Assembly: GCF_002760615.1 (NCBI RefSeq)
Contig: NZ_AWWI01000060.1
Coordinates: 124,001-188,000, forward strand
DNA length: 64,000 nucleotides
Source of the DNA: Puniceibacterium antarcticum
GTDB lineage: Bacteria; Pseudomonadota; Alphaproteobacteria; Rhodobacterales; Rhodobacteraceae
Reading direction: 5' to 3'
Shown here: piece after piece, positions 9,860 through 19,098 of the stretch
Numbering within the stretch: the first letter of the stretch is position 1
Layout of the letters: every line of letters starts with the position of its first letter
Made by a program: the position numbers and the translations under genes
Notes under the pieces: generated by a model
Database searches by the model: none
The model's input: the letters and a program-made list of their open reading frames with translations, nothing else
What the model was told of the DNA's origin: nothing

Positions 9860-11079
9860 TGGATGGCTCCAAAGGTTTTGATGACGCCCTGACGGGCGAG
9901 CAGAAGATCCGCAATTTCAACATCAACTTCGGCCCGCAACACCCTGCGGCACATGGCGTTCTGCGTCTGGTGCTTGAGCTGGACGGCGAGATCGTGGAAC
10001 GGTGTGATCCGCATATCGGCCTGCTGCACCGCGGCACCGAAAAGCTGATGGAGTCGCGCACCTATCTGCAGAACCTGCCGTATTTTGACCGGCTGGACTA
10101 TGTGGCGCCGATGAATCAGGAACATGCCTGGTGTCTGGCCATCGAAAAGCTGACCGGGGTCGAAGTGCCGCGGCGTGCCTCGCTGATCCGGGTGCTCTAT
10201 TCCGAAATCGGGCGCATTCTGAACCACCTGCTGAACGTGACGACTCAGGCCATGGACGTGGGCGCGCTGACGCCGCCGCTCTGGGGTTTTGAGGAACGCG
10301 AAAAGCTGATGATCTTTTACGAGCGGGCGTCTGGCGCGCGTCTGCATGCGGCCTATTTCCGGCCCGGCGGCGTGCATCAGGATCTGCCCGCCGATCTGAT
10401 CGACGATATCGACACCTGGGCGGATGAATTCCCGGCCAAGCTGCAGGATATCGACGATCTGCTGACGGAAAACCGGATCTTCAAGCAGCGCAATGCCGAT
10501 ATCGGTGTGATCACCGAGCAGGACATTCAGGACTGGGGGTTCTCTGGTGTGATGGTGCGCGGATCCGGCCTTGCCTGGGATCTGCGGCGCGCGCAGCCCT
10601 ATGAATGTTATGACGAATTCGAATTCCAGATCCCGGTTGGCAAGAACGGTGACTGCTATGACCGTTACCTTGTCCGCATGGAAGAGATGCGTCAGTCGCT
10701 GTCGATCATCAAGCAGGCCATCGTCAAGCTGAAGGCCCCCGAGGGGCAGGGCGAAGTTATGTCGCGCGGCAAGATTTCTCCGCCGTCGCGCAGCGATATG
10801 AAAACCTCGATGGAGGCGCTGATCCATCACTTCAAGCTTTATACCGAAGGCTTCCACGTGCCTGCGGGCGAGGTCTATGCCTCTGTCGAGGCGCCCAAGG
10901 GCGAATTCGGCGTGTATCTTGTGGCCGATGGCAGCAACAAACCCTACCGCGCCAAGCTGCGCGCGCCGGGCTTCCTGCACTTGCAGGCGATGGATTATGT
11001 GGCGACCGGTCACCAGCTGGCTGATGTGGCGGCGATCATCGGGACTATGGATATTGTGTTTGGGGAGGTCGACAGATGA
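9859..11079 (+). CDS. nuoD: NADH-quinone oxidoreductase subunit D
   Basis: NuoD (49-kDa family) forms most of the quinone-binding pocket with NuoB. The 406-aa protein has [14 protein letters not shown], with the His that contacts quinone, then [12 protein letters not shown] and the conserved C-terminal [12 protein letters not shown]. Two consecutive ATGs exist at 9856 and 9859. GGGGAG sits 3 nt before the first and 6 nt before the second, so 9859 is chosen. The 3' end overlaps the following lipoprotein gene by 4 nt. Confidence 0.95.
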   Translation: MDGSKGFDDALTGEQKIRNFNINFGPQHPAAHGVLRLVLELDGEIVERCDPHIGLLHRGTEKLMESRTYLQNLPYFDRLDYVAPMNQEHAWCLAIEKLTGVEVPRRASLIRVLYSEIGRILNHLLNVTTQAMDVGALTPPLWGFEEREKLMIFYERASGARLHAAYFRPGGVHQDLPADLIDDIDTWADEFPAKLQDIDDLLTENRIFKQRNADIGVITEQDIQDWGFSGVMVRGSGLAWDLRRAQPYECYDEFEFQIPVGKNGDCYDRYLVRMEEMRQSLSIIKQAIVKLKAPEGQGEVMSRGKISPPSRSDMKTSMEALIHHFKLYTEGFHVPAGEVYASVEAPKGEFGVYLVADGSNKPYRAKLRAPGFLHLQAMDYVATGHQLADVAAIIGTMDIVFGEVDR

Positions 11080-11369
11080 ACAGATTTCTGGGCGCTTCTG
11101 CCATTTTTGCCCTGCTGTCCGCCTGCGCCATGCCGCCCGAAGGTGTGGATGATGCAAGCCTTGCGATGTTTGACGCGGCTGTCGCGTCAATCGGCTGCGA
11201 TATGTCGAGCGAAGAGGATTACATCCCCGTCGAGCTGCAAACCGGTCTGAACCGTCAGCAGGTGCTTGATATCGCCGCGTACAAGATCGAGACCAAAGAC
11301 GGCGTGGCCCTGTCGAACGGCGGCTTCCGCCTGAAGACCGGCGCTTGCGCCGACACTGGTCTGGTCTGA
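11076..11369 (+). CDS. Small lipoprotein in the nuo operon
   Basis: A 97-aa protein beginning in an ATGA overlap with nuoD. The N-terminus has a basic start, a hydrophobic core and the lipobox L-S-A-C with Cys17, so it should be exported and lipidated. The mature part has two further cysteines that could form a disulfide. Family unknown to me. Its place between nuoD and nuoE makes it co-expressed with complex I although it would sit on the other side of the membrane from the peripheral arm. Confidence 0.75.
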   Translation: MNRFLGASAIFALLSACAMPPEGVDDASLAMFDAAVASIGCDMSSEEDYIPVELQTGLNRQQVLDIAAYKIETKDGVALSNGGFRLKTGACADTGLV

Positions 11370-11370
11370 T

Positions 11371-11682
11371 ATGGGGTTGCGGTTCTTTCCTGTGGCGGTG
11401 GCGCTGCTGCTGGCGGGACAGGCCGTGGCCAAGGATATCGGTGTGTCGGATTTTGCCTACGCCTCTGAGCTGTCGGAGGAGGGATATGAACCCTTTGCCA
11501 CCAGCGGCGCCGGGAATGCTCTTTTTGGCATGAAACGGGACACGGATCTGTATCTGTGCTTTATCGCCGACGAACCGGCCGCCTCTGCCCAACGCCAAGG
11601 GGTTCTGGTCGCCGAAGTCAATGGAACGAACCCCGACCGGGAGGTGCCCAACATCCCCGTCGTCTGCGTGCTGACGCAATAG
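11371..11682 (+). CDS. Small secreted protein in the nuo operon
   Basis: A 103-aa protein with a clear Sec signal peptide ([17 protein letters not shown], cleavage predicted after AVA near residue 20). The mature part is about 83 aa with two cysteines (LYLCF and VVCVL) that may form a disulfide. It starts 1 nt after the lipoprotein gene stop and ends 8 nt before nuoE. Unrecognised family. With the preceding gene it makes a pair of envelope proteins inside the complex I operon. Confidence 0.72.
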   Translation: MGLRFFPVAVALLLAGQAVAKDIGVSDFAYASELSEEGYEPFATSGAGNALFGMKRDTDLYLCFIADEPAASAQRQGVLVAEVNGTNPDREVPNIPVVCVLTQ

Positions 11683-11690
11683 GAAATGAT

Positions 11691-12860
11691 ATGCTGAGAC
11701 GCCTTCACAAAGAACAACCTGCGGCTTTTGCCTTCACTCCGGACAACCTGGCCTGGGCCGAGGCGCAGATTACCAAGTATCCCGAGGGCCGTCAGGCCAG
11801 CGCGATCATTCCGCTGCTGTGGCGCGCGCAGGAGCAGGAGGGCTGGCTGACCCGTCCGGCGATCGAAAAGGTCGCCGACATGCTGGGCATGGCCTATATG
11901 CGGGCACTGGAAGTGGCGTCGTTCTACTTTATGTTTCAGCTGCAACCTGTTGGTTCCATTGCAAACATTCAGATTTGCGGCACGACCTCCTGCATGATCT
12001 GCGGGGCAGAGGACCTGATGGTTGTCTGCAAGGACAAGATCGCCGCCAAGCCCCATACCCTGTCCGCCGATGGCAAGTTCACCTGGGAAGAGGTAGAATG
12101 CCTTGGCGCTTGCGCAAACGCGCCCATGGCCCAGATCGGCAAGGATTATTACGAGGATCTGACGACAGAGCGTTTTGCGGAGATTCTGGATGAACTGGCC
12201 GCCGGCCGTGTGCCGCTGCCGGGTCCGCAGAATGGCCGGTATGCCGCCGAGCCCAAATCAGGGCTGACCAGCCTGACCGAATTTGCCAAGGACCGCGCTC
12301 AATATAACGCAAGCGTCCAGTTTGCAGTGGATATCGGCGACACGGTCAAGCGGATCGACGGCACCGAGGTGCCCCTGGTTGCGCCCTGGCAGGATCGGTC
12401 GGACAAAAATGGTTCAGCTGAGCCCGATACCTCTGGTCCGGTTCTGTCCGAGGATACGCCCGTTGATGAAACCGGCGTCGACAAACGCGCGGCCCCGGTT
12501 GAAGGCACGGGACATCCCCGAGCGAATGAGCCCGCCCAAGAGGCGGTAATCGCGTCAGAGGGCGAGGGCACGCAGCCTGCGAGCCTGAGCGCGCCGCGCG
12601 ACGGTGGGGCGGATGACCTCAAGGCGATCAAGGGCGTTGGTCCGAAAGTCGAAAAGATGCTGAACGATATGGGTGTTTACCATATCGACCAGATTGCGGG
12701 CTGGTCGGCCGAGGAGGTCAGTTGGATCGATCAGAACCTGGAAGGGTTCAAGGGACGGGCGACGCGGGACGACTGGGTTGCGCAGGCGCAGGCCGTGATA
12801 TCTGAAAACGAGACGGAGTCTTCTTCCCGTGTTAAAAAGGGTGACGTGGACAACACGTAA
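11691..12860 (+). CDS. nuoE: NADH-quinone oxidoreductase subunit E with C-terminal helix-hairpin-helix extension
   Basis: NuoE (24-kDa family) binds the 2Fe-2S cluster N1a next to NuoF. Residues about 1-165 form the canonical subunit, with ligands in CGTTSC (C-x4-C) and CLGAC (C-x3-C). The protein is 389 aa, more than twice the usual bacterial length of about 165. A low-complexity, Pro/Glu/Ala-rich linker leads to a C-terminal domain from residue 308 with [17 protein letters not shown], a helix-hairpin-helix motif. It ends in DDWVAQAQ. The same domain recurs in the next gene. The ATG at 11691 follows AGGAAATGAT. Long NuoE forms occur in relatives, but the role of the extension is not known to me. 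Confidence 0.92.
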   Translation: MLRRLHKEQPAAFAFTPDNLAWAEAQITKYPEGRQASAIIPLLWRAQEQEGWLTRPAIEKVADMLGMAYMRALEVASFYFMFQLQPVGSIANIQICGTTSCMICGAEDLMVVCKDKIAAKPHTLSADGKFTWEEVECLGACANAPMAQIGKDYYEDLTTERFAEILDELAAGRVPLPGPQNGRYAAEPKSGLTSLTEFAKDRAQYNASVQFAVDIGDTVKRIDGTEVPLVAPWQDRSDKNGSAEPDTSGPVLSEDTPVDETGVDKRAAPVEGTGHPRANEPAQEAVIASEGEGTQPASLSAPRDGGADDLKAIKGVGPKVEKMLNDMGVYHIDQIAGWSAEEVSWIDQNLEGFKGRATRDDWVAQAQAVISENETESSSRVKKGDVDNT

Positions 12861-12889
12861 AACCCAAAACACGGATAGGGAGAAAGAGA

Positions 12890-13606
12890 ATGAGTCATCA
12901 GAACAAAGGGTTGAGTTGCGCAACGGGGTGCTGGGCCATGGCGGGTGCCATCGGTTTCGCGTCACTGGTTCTGCTTCTGGTGGTCGGGAATACGTCCTGG
13001 ATCGGATCGATCTTCCTGAGTGTGGTGGCAACCGGCGTGCTGGGGCTGATGTTCTCTTATCTTTTCTGTCGGCCCTTGCCGGGGCCGGTTGTGACCACCG
13101 CGACTGCGCCGAGGGCAACGTCGGCGACCCCGGCGCAGTCGGTGTCGGACGCAAAGCCCGAGGTTGCCACAGTGTCGGCAATTGCGGACAGCGAGGCGGG
13201 CGCGCAGGTCAAGCCGTCCAAAATGCTTGCCGGGCAGGATGAGTTGGCGACCCGCAAGGGAAGCTGGAAATACGACGCACCTGCTGCGGAAGAGGTGGAT
13301 ACGCCTGGGAACGACAGTGGTGACAAACCCGCTGCGCTGACGGCGCCACGGGGTGGGGTTGCGGATGATCTGAAAAAGATCAAAGGGATCGGGCCGAAAC
13401 TGGAAGAGACCTGCAACAGCATGGGCTTTTATCATTTTGACCAGATCGCGGCCTGGAGCCCGGCGCAGGTGGCTTGGGTGGATGAGAACCTTGAAGGCTT
13501 CAAGGGACGCGTAACCCGGGACGATTGGGTGGCGCAGGCAAAGGCCCTGGCGGCAGAGGCGGGGACAGCGGTCCGCGAAGATGTCAGCGCAGGTAACGGA
13601 ACGTAA
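12890..13606 (+). CDS. Membrane-anchored helix-hairpin-helix protein, paralogous to the NuoE tail
   Basis: A 238-aa protein with two N-terminal membrane helices (about residues 17-34 and 36-58), a Pro/Ala/Thr-rich linker, and from residue 159 a domain DDLKKIKGIGPKLEETC that closely matches the end of NuoE, including GFKGR[10 protein letters not shown]. The duplication suggests that NuoE and this protein share a binding partner or interact. One possibility is that it tethers NuoE or the NADH module to the membrane; this is inference. HhH motifs usually contact nucleic acid, but similar modules are also appended to non-DNA proteins in alphaproteobacteria. Confidence 0.82.
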   Translation: MSHQNKGLSCATGCWAMAGAIGFASLVLLLVVGNTSWIGSIFLSVVATGVLGLMFSYLFCRPLPGPVVTTATAPRATSATPAQSVSDAKPEVATVSAIADSEAGAQVKPSKMLAGQDELATRKGSWKYDAPAAEEVDTPGNDSGDKPAALTAPRGGVADDLKKIKGIGPKLEETCNSMGFYHFDQIAAWSPAQVAWVDENLEGFKGRVTRDDWVAQAKALAAEAGTAVREDVSAGNGT

Positions 13607-13620
13607 AGGGGCGATAGGGC

Positions 13621-13839
13621 ATGAGCCAGGATGAGGATTTTCAACGGCAGGGGCGCATCGTGGCGCTTGTTGTTGCCGGTGTGGGTCTTGCCTGGGTCAT
13701 CGTGACTGGCCTCGGGGCGGCGCTGGACTGGAGCCAGCGCACGCGCGCCTTTTTCGATCTGGCAGCACTTGCCGGGTTCGGAACGGGCATATGGATGATT
13801 TATGGACTCTGGCGCATGCGCCAGAAGAACAAGGACTAG
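13621..13839 (+). CDS. Two-helix membrane protein of the DUF5337 type
   Basis: A 72-aa protein with a charged N-terminus, two membrane helices (IVALVVAGVGLAWVIV and FFDLAALAGFGTGIWMIYG) and a basic C-terminus. It resembles the small family I know as DUF5337, found in Rhodobacterales nuo operons; the family number is from memory. It ends 3 nt before nuoF. It could be an accessory subunit or assembly factor, but no function is established. Confidence 0.75.
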   Translation: MSQDEDFQRQGRIVALVVAGVGLAWVIVTGLGAALDWSQRTRAFFDLAALAGFGTGIWMIYGLWRMRQKNKD

Positions 13840-13842
13840 GCG

Positions 13843-15138
13843 ATGCTGCAGGATCAGGACCGGATTTTCACAAATATCTACGGTATGCATGACCGCACGC
13901 TGAAAGGCGCGCAGGCGCGGGGCCATTGGGATGGCACCAAGGGGATCCTCGACAACGGGCGCGACTGGATTGTCGACCAGATGAAGAAGTCCGGTCTGCG
14001 CGGACGCGGCGGTGCAGGTTTTCCGACCGGCCTGAAATGGTCGTTCATGCCCAAGGAAAGCGACGGTCGCCCGTCCTATCTGGTGGTGAATGCGGATGAA
14101 TCCGAGCCCGGCACCTGCAAGGACCGCGAGATCATGCGCCACGACCCGCATACGCTGGTCGAGGGCTGTCTGATCGCGAGTTTCGCGATGCAGGCCAACG
14201 CCTGCTACATCTACATCCGTGGCGAATATATCCGCGAAAAAGAGGCGCTGCAGCGCGCGATTGATGAGGCCTATGATGCCGGTCTGATCGGCAAGAATGC
14301 CTGCGGGTCGGGCTATGATTTTGACCTATACCTGCATCACGGGGCGGGCGCCTATATCTGTGGCGAGGAAACCGCGCTGCTGGAAAGCCTTGAGGGCAAA
14401 AAGGGTATGCCGCGCATGAAGCCGCCGTTCCCGGCGGGGTCGGGTCTGTATGGCTGCCCGACCACGGTGAACAACGTGGAATCCATCGCCGTCGTGCCGA
14501 CGATCCTGCGGCGCGGACCGGAGTGGTTTTCGTCCTTTGGCCGCCCGAACAATGCCGGCACCAAGCTGTTCGCGATCTCGGGCCATGTGAACAATCCCTG
14601 CGTCGTCGAAGAGGCGATGTCGATCACATTTGAAGAGCTGATCGACAAGCATTGCGGCGGCATTCGCGGCGGCTGGGACAATCTGAAAGCGGTCATTCCG
14701 GGCGGATCGTCGGTGCCCTGTATCCGTGGCGAGTTCATGAAAGACGCGATCATGGATTTCGATTATCTGCGCGAGCAGCGGTCGGGTTTGGGGACGGCGG
14801 CGGTGATCGTGATGGATCAGTCGACGGACATCATCAAGGCAATCTGGCGTCTGTCCAAGTTCTACAAACACGAAAGCTGCGGGCAGTGTACGCCCTGCCG
14901 TGAAGGCACCGGCTGGATGATGCGTGTGATGGACCGTCTGGTGACCGGTGAGGCGGATGTCGAAGAGATCGACATGCTGTTGGACGTGACCAAGCAGGTC
15001 GAGGGGCACACGATCTGCGCGCTTGGCGATGCGGCGGCTTGGCCCATTCAGGGCCTGATACGCAATTTCCGGGACGAGATCGAGGACCGCATCAAGCACA
15101 AGCGCGGTCCGCGTCAGACCACCATAGCGGCGGAATAA
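13843..15138 (+). CDS. nuoF: NADH-quinone oxidoreductase subunit F
   Basis: NuoF (51-kDa family) binds NADH, FMN and the 4Fe-4S cluster N3. The 431-aa protein has the glycine-rich NADH/FMN loop [53 protein letters not shown] and the cluster ligands in [11 protein letters not shown] plus the distal Cys in HTICALGDA. It has the usual length with no fusion. It is followed 3 nt later by a cysteine-rich microprotein gene. Confidence 0.97.
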   Translation: MLQDQDRIFTNIYGMHDRTLKGAQARGHWDGTKGILDNGRDWIVDQMKKSGLRGRGGAGFPTGLKWSFMPKESDGRPSYLVVNADESEPGTCKDREIMRHDPHTLVEGCLIASFAMQANACYIYIRGEYIREKEALQRAIDEAYDAGLIGKNACGSGYDFDLYLHHGAGAYICGEETALLESLEGKKGMPRMKPPFPAGSGLYGCPTTVNNVESIAVVPTILRRGPEWFSSFGRPNNAGTKLFAISGHVNNPCVVEEAMSITFEELIDKHCGGIRGGWDNLKAVIPGGSSVPCIRGEFMKDAIMDFDYLREQRSGLGTAAVIVMDQSTDIIKAIWRLSKFYKHESCGQCTPCREGTGWMMRVMDRLVTGEADVEEIDMLLDVTKQVEGHTICALGDAAAWPIQGLIRNFRDEIEDRIKHKRGPRQTTIAAE

Positions 15139-15141
15139 GAC

Positions 15142-15318
15142 ATGGAATGTAGTGGGTGTTTTTTTTGGGATACGGGCAGCTTTACCGGAGCGGGATATTG
15201 CCGTCGCAATCCGCCGTCGGTCGAGCTTAACCAGACCGGGACAGTGACAGATTCGGCCGTCTGGCCGGTGACCAAGTCCTATGACTGGTGCGGCGAATAC
15301 GTCGAGAGAGACAAGTGA
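15142..15318 (+). CDS. 58-aa cysteine-rich microprotein
   Basis: A short frame between nuoF and the DUF3291 gene, starting 3 nt after the nuoF stop and ending in a TGATG overlap. The product has four cysteines arranged CSGC near the start, YCRR in the middle and DWCGEY near the end, with conserved-looking tryptophans (FFW, VWP, YDW). This spacing suggests a small metal-binding or Fe-S fold. Similar tiny proteins with C-x2-C, CRR and WCGE elements occur in alphaproteobacteria, but I cannot name the family. No signal peptide, so it is cytoplasmic. Confidence 0.72.
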   Translation: MECSGCFFWDTGSFTGAGYCRRNPPSVELNQTGTVTDSAVWPVTKSYDWCGEYVERDK

Positions 15319-15818
15319 TGACAGTCAACCCCGGTTACCATCTTGCAGAGTTGAACATCGGGCGCCTGCTGGCCCCGACAGAAGATCCGCGCGTCGCCGA
15401 ATTCATGAACGCGCTGGACCGGGTCAACGGCATGGGCAAGCGGATGCCGGGGTTCGTGTGGATGATGGAAGGGTCGGGTGAGCCCGGCACAGGGAACACC
15501 GAGGCAAAGATTGGGGGCGATGCGCAGGTCGTGAGCAACCTCACGGTCTGGGAATCGGTGGAAACCCTCGAGAAATTTGTCTGGGACACGGTGCATCGGC
15601 AGTTTTATGAACGCCGGGCAGAGTGGTTCGAGGTTCTGGGCAAGATGCATTTCGTCATGTGGTGGGTGCCCGAGGGGCACAGACCGACATTGGACGAAGC
15701 CCTTGATAAACTTGCGCTGCGCGAGACGCAGGGTGATACGGACGCAGCCTTTGGCTGGGCCTGGCTGAAAGAGGCGCAGCGGTGGAAGACCCATCAGTGC
15801 GCCGTTGCGGCGGAGTAG
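15318..15818 (+). CDS. DUF3291 domain protein
   Basis: A 166-aa soluble protein matching the DUF3291 family, a dimeric alpha-beta barrel-like fold related in shape to antibiotic-biosynthesis monooxygenases. Typical segments are HLAELNIGRL at the N-terminus, FVWMMEGSG, NLTVWESVETLEKFVW, YERRAEWFE and MWWVPEGHRPTLDEA. The ATG at 15318 lies in the stop codon overlap of the microprotein, so the two are coupled. Function unknown. Its presence between nuoF and nuoG is accessory. Confidence 0.85.
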   Translation: MTVNPGYHLAELNIGRLLAPTEDPRVAEFMNALDRVNGMGKRMPGFVWMMEGSGEPGTGNTEAKIGGDAQVVSNLTVWESVETLEKFVWDTVHRQFYERRAEWFEVLGKMHFVMWWVPEGHRPTLDEALDKLALRETQGDTDAAFGWAWLKEAQRWKTHQCAVAAE

Positions 15819-15823
15819 AGAAT

Positions 15824-16156
15824 ATGCGGACGATCCTATTGCTGGGTGTGGTGGCCATGGCGCTGAGCACTGCGGCTTGTTCCCGGAACAAGGGAACCGC
15901 CTTTGATGGTGTGATTTACAAGACCAAGAGCCAGTCCGCGCGCAGCAATCGCAAGGATTTCACGGCGACCGTGCAGCCGGTGACGGCGCAGAGCCTGACC
16001 GGTGCGCTAGCCGCCGGACGCCATGAAGGCATCAAGCACTGCCTCAATTACTACGGCACGAGCGATATCGCCTGGACCGTCGGGCCTGACACTCCGCCTG
16101 AACAGCTGCGGTTGAATGGCACTACGCTGACCGTTGCGGGGTCCTGCGTGGAATGA
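15824..16156 (+). CDS. Small putative lipoprotein in the nuo operon
   Basis: A 110-aa protein with an N-terminal hydrophobic stretch (TILLLGVVAMAL) ending in T-A-A-C with Cys19, a slightly atypical lipobox. The mature part is basic then mixed, with two cysteines (HCLNYYG and SCVE). Starts 5 nt after the DUF3291 stop. Unknown function; another envelope-directed protein encoded with complex I. Confidence 0.75.
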   Translation: MRTILLLGVVAMALSTAACSRNKGTAFDGVIYKTKSQSARSNRKDFTATVQPVTAQSLTGALAAGRHEGIKHCLNYYGTSDIAWTVGPDTPPEQLRLNGTTLTVAGSCVE

Positions 16157-16223
16157 GTGAAACACATCGCATAACAAAGGCTTGTGCGCGGTGCTATTGC
16201 ATAGCAAAGCGTCACGGTACCAT

Positions 16224-16275
16224 CCTTGCAAGGAGATTGGGGTGCGTTGCATGCCCGCTACCCTTGCAAGGAGAT
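16224..16275 (+). repeat. Duplicated ribosome-binding-site leader
   Basis: The 14-mer CCTTGCAAGGAGAT occurs at 16224-16237 and again at 16262-16275. Both copies precede TGCGT and an ATG in the same frame. CCTTGCAAGG is itself a perfect palindrome that would sequester the AGGAG. The second copy sets the start of the following gene. The first could give a longer product without a proper signal peptide. Confidence 0.65.
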
Positions 16276-16280
16276 ATGAG

Positions 16281-16682
16281 ATGCGTATGACACTGACCCT
16301 GACACTCGTCGGTGGCCTGCTGGCCAGCGCAGCCCTTGCCAAGCCGCCTCTGCGCGAGGTGGCTGTGGTGGATGACGGACTGCTGGCTGTGGGCGTCGCG
16401 GATGAGATCCGCAACCAGTGCGGCAAGATTGACGCGCGGATGATCACCGCGCTGATGCGGCTGAACGGTTTGAAGTCCGAGGCCCGTTCGCAGGGCTACA
16501 GCGAAGAAGAGATCGAAGATTATGTCACCTCCAAAGCCGAAAAGGCCCGCATGCGCGCCCGAGGCGAGGCCTATCTGAAGGCCAACGGGGTGACGCCACA
16601 AGACAAGTCCAGCTATTGCAGGCTGGGCAAACAGGAAATCGCAAAGGGCTCGGCCATAGGGACCCTTCTGAAAGCAAGGTGA
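16281..16682 (+). CDS. Small secreted protein of the DUF5333 type
   Basis: A 133-aa protein with a Sec signal peptide ([17 protein letters not shown], cleavage before KPPLREV). The mature part resembles DUF5333 proteins from Rhodobacterales nuo operons, with [32 protein letters not shown] and [19 protein letters not shown]; the family number is from memory. Two cysteines (RNQC and SYCRLG) could form a disulfide. Probably periplasmic. It ends 4 nt before nuoG. Confidence 0.78.
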   Translation: MRMTLTLTLVGGLLASAALAKPPLREVAVVDDGLLAVGVADEIRNQCGKIDARMITALMRLNGLKSEARSQGYSEEEIEDYVTSKAEKARMRARGEAYLKANGVTPQDKSSYCRLGKQEIAKGSAIGTLLKAR

Positions 16683-16686
16683 GACG

Positions 16687-18705
16687 ATGTCAGACCTCCG
16701 CAAGATCAACATTGACGGCAAGGATGTGGAAGTAGACGGCGCGATGACGCTGATTCAGGCCTGTGAAGTGGCCGGGATCGAAATCCCGCGATTCTGCTAT
16801 CATGAACGGCTGAGCATCGCCGGGAACTGTCGCATGTGTCTGGTTGAGGTTGTGGGCGGGCCGCCCAAGCCTGCGGCGTCCTGCGCCATGCAGGTGCGTG
16901 ATCTGCGCCCCGGCAAGGACGGCGAGCCGCCGATGGTCAAGACGAACAGCCCCATGGTCAAGAAGGCCCGCGAGGGGGTTATGGAGTTCCTGCTGATCAA
17001 CCACCCGCTGGATTGCCCGATCTGCGATCAGGGTGGCGAATGTGACCTGCAGGATCAGGCCATGGCTTATGGCGTGGATTTCAGCCGCTACCGCGAACCC
17101 AAGCGCGCCGCGACCGATCTGGATCTGGGGCCGCTGGTCGAAACCCATATGACACGCTGCATTTCCTGCACCCGCTGCGTGCGTTTCACGACAGAGGTCG
17201 CGGGGATCAGCCAGATGGGCCAAACGGGCCGTGGCGAGGATTCCGAGATCACCTCTTATCTCGGGGAGACGCTGGATTCGAACCTGCAGGGCAACATCAT
17301 CGACCTCTGCCCGGTTGGGGCGCTGGTCAGCAAACCCTATGCCTTTACCGCCCGTCCCTGGGAGCTGAGCAAGACCGAGAGCATCGATGTGATGGACGCG
17401 CTTGGGTCCAACATCCGCGTCGATACCAAGGGACGCGAAGTCATGCGGTTCCTGCCGCGCAACCATGACGGCGTGAACGAAGAGTGGATTTCGGACAAGA
17501 CGCGCTTTGTCTGGGACGGGTTGCGCCGTCAGCGTCTGGACAAGCCCTATGTGCGTGAAAACGGCAAGCTGCGTCCGTCCACATGGCCCGAGGCCCTGAG
17601 CAAGGTTGCCGAGGCGATGCAGGGCAAGAAGGTCGCCGGTCTGGTCGGGGATCTGGTGTCCACCGAGGCGGCATTTGCGCTGAAAATGCTGGTTGAATCG
17701 CTGGGTGGATCGGTGGAATGCCGCACCGATGGCGCCAAGCTGCCTGCGGGCAACCGGTCGGGTTATGTCGGCACGGCGGCCATCGAGGATATTGATTTCG
17801 CCACGAAGATCACCCTGATCGGCACCAATCCGGCGGTTGAGGCGCCAGTGCTGAACGCGCGGATCCGCAAGGCCTGGTCACATGGCGCGGATGTGAGCGT
17901 TATCGGTGAAGCCGTCGATCTGACGTATGATTATGCCCATCTGGGCAAGGGTGCCGATGCGATCAGCACGCTTATGGGCAAGGACCATGGCGATGTGGCC
18001 GATGCGCAGTCGATCGTGATCATCGGGCAGGGCGCGCTGTCGCGTGCGGATGGCGCGGCGGTTCTGGCCGCGGCGATGCAGTTGGCCGAGGCGACAGGTG
18101 CGAAATTCCTGGTGCTGCACACGGCAGCGGGCCGGGTTGGCGCGATGGATGTGGGCGCCGTGACCGAAGGCGGGCTGAGTGCAGCGCTCGACGGGGCCGA
18201 AGTGATTTATAACCTGGGCGTCGACGAGGGTGAAATTCCCGCAGGGCCGTTCGTGATCTATCAGGGCAGCCATGGCGACCGGGGCGCGCACCGTGCTGAT
18301 GTGATTCTGCCCGGCGCAGCCTATACGGAAGAGCAGGGTCTGTTTGTGAACACCGAAGGACGTCCACAGCTGGCCCAGCGGGCGGGCTTTGCGCCCGGAG
18401 AGGCGAAAGAGAACTGGGCTGTTCTGCGCGCACTGAGTGCCGAGGTCGGTCAGCAGCTGCCGTTTGATTCGCTGGCGCAGCTGCGCAAGGTGTTGATCGC
18501 GGATGTGCCGCATCTGGCCGAGATTGATTCGGTTCCCGAGAATGTCTGGCAGCTGCCGCAAGCCGGGGATCTGGGTGAGTCGGCGCTGCGCAATGCGATC
18601 ACGGATTTCTACCTGACCAACCCGATTGCCCGCGCCAGCCAGCTGATGGCCGAGCTGAGTGCCAATGCAAAGGCCCGCAAGGAAGCCCCGCTCGCGGCAG
18701 AGTGA
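16687..18705 (+). CDS. nuoG: NADH-quinone oxidoreductase subunit G
   Basis: NuoG (75-kDa family) carries the N1b, N4 and N5 clusters. The 672-aa protein has a ferredoxin-like N domain ([16 protein letters not shown], then SCAMQV), the His-ligated 4Fe-4S motif [17 protein letters not shown], a second 4Fe-4S domain with CISCTRC and CPVGAL, and a molybdopterin-oxidoreductase-like C half without the cofactor. The usual fourth cysteine set for the extra N7 cluster of some bacteria is not apparent. AAGGTGAGACG precedes the ATG. Confidence 0.96.
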   Translation: MSDLRKINIDGKDVEVDGAMTLIQACEVAGIEIPRFCYHERLSIAGNCRMCLVEVVGGPPKPAASCAMQVRDLRPGKDGEPPMVKTNSPMVKKAREGVMEFLLINHPLDCPICDQGGECDLQDQAMAYGVDFSRYREPKRAATDLDLGPLVETHMTRCISCTRCVRFTTEVAGISQMGQTGRGEDSEITSYLGETLDSNLQGNIIDLCPVGALVSKPYAFTARPWELSKTESIDVMDALGSNIRVDTKGREVMRFLPRNHDGVNEEWISDKTRFVWDGLRRQRLDKPYVRENGKLRPSTWPEALSKVAEAMQGKKVAGLVGDLVSTEAAFALKMLVESLGGSVECRTDGAKLPAGNRSGYVGTAAIEDIDFATKITLIGTNPAVEAPVLNARIRKAWSHGADVSVIGEAVDLTYDYAHLGKGADAISTLMGKDHGDVADAQSIVIIGQGALSRADGAAVLAAAMQLAEATGAKFLVLHTAAGRVGAMDVGAVTEGGLSAALDGAEVIYNLGVDEGEIPAGPFVIYQGSHGDRGAHRADVILPGAAYTEEQGLFVNTEGRPQLAQRAGFAPGEAKENWAVLRALSAEVGQQLPFDSLAQLRKVLIADVPHLAEIDSVPENVWQLPQAGDLGESALRNAITDFYLTNPIARASQLMAELSANAKARKEAPLAAE

Positions 18706-18718
18706 GGGCGGGACGCGG

Positions 18719-18780
18719 GTCCCTGGCCATGACGGAGAGTGCGGCGACGGGTGAGTCGCCGCGATATTCGGCCAGAGGGT
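18719..18780 (+). other. Nested hairpin in the nuoG-nuoH spacer
   Basis: A perfect stem GCGGCGAC/GTCGCCGC with a 6-nt loop (18741-18762) is enclosed by CTGGCC (18723-18728) paired with GGCCAG (18770-18775), plus a few further pairs with a bulge. There is no T-run, so it is more likely an RNA-processing, stabilising or pausing structure within the operon than an intrinsic terminator. Confidence 0.55.
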
Positions 18781-18848
18781 CCGGAACGGAGTACGACAGA
18801 TCTGAAAAACCGAGCCCAGACGTTGTTTTGGCAGGCTTTTTGGGGGAA

Positions 18849-19091
18849 ATGAGCAGTGTGCCTGGGCTGGATAAGCCTGTAGCCTGTGCGCAATATGCTG
18901 CAACGCAGTATGCTTTGAGACGAGGATACGGTTTCGCGTGGCATTTGAGCAGAAATATTGACGAAGAGGGTGGTCTCTGGCGCTCAGATGCGGTTTACAC
19001 CATCTCGCCAGCGCTGCCTCGTGAGTTGAATACGATAGACGCCAAAGTCGTCTCGTTCGACTGCGCGGAAAACGGAATACCGATGGTGTGA
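18849..19091 (+). CDS. Hypothetical protein between nuoG and nuoH
   Basis: About 80 aa from the ATG at 18849; in-frame starts at 18729 and 18702 would extend it but cross the hairpin above. The body ([18 protein letters not shown], then [15 protein letters not shown] and a C-terminal CAENGIP) looks like a folded domain with two cysteines, but I see no signal peptide. Codon use is unlike its neighbours, with AGA, CGA, ATA, TTG and GCT codons common, suggesting relaxed selection or foreign origin. It could be the C-terminal remnant of a larger lipoprotein. Confidence 0.5.
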   Translation: MSSVPGLDKPVACAQYAATQYALRRGYGFAWHLSRNIDEEGGLWRSDAVYTISPALPRELNTIDAKVVSFDCAENGIPMV

Positions 19092-19098
19092 GGACCTG

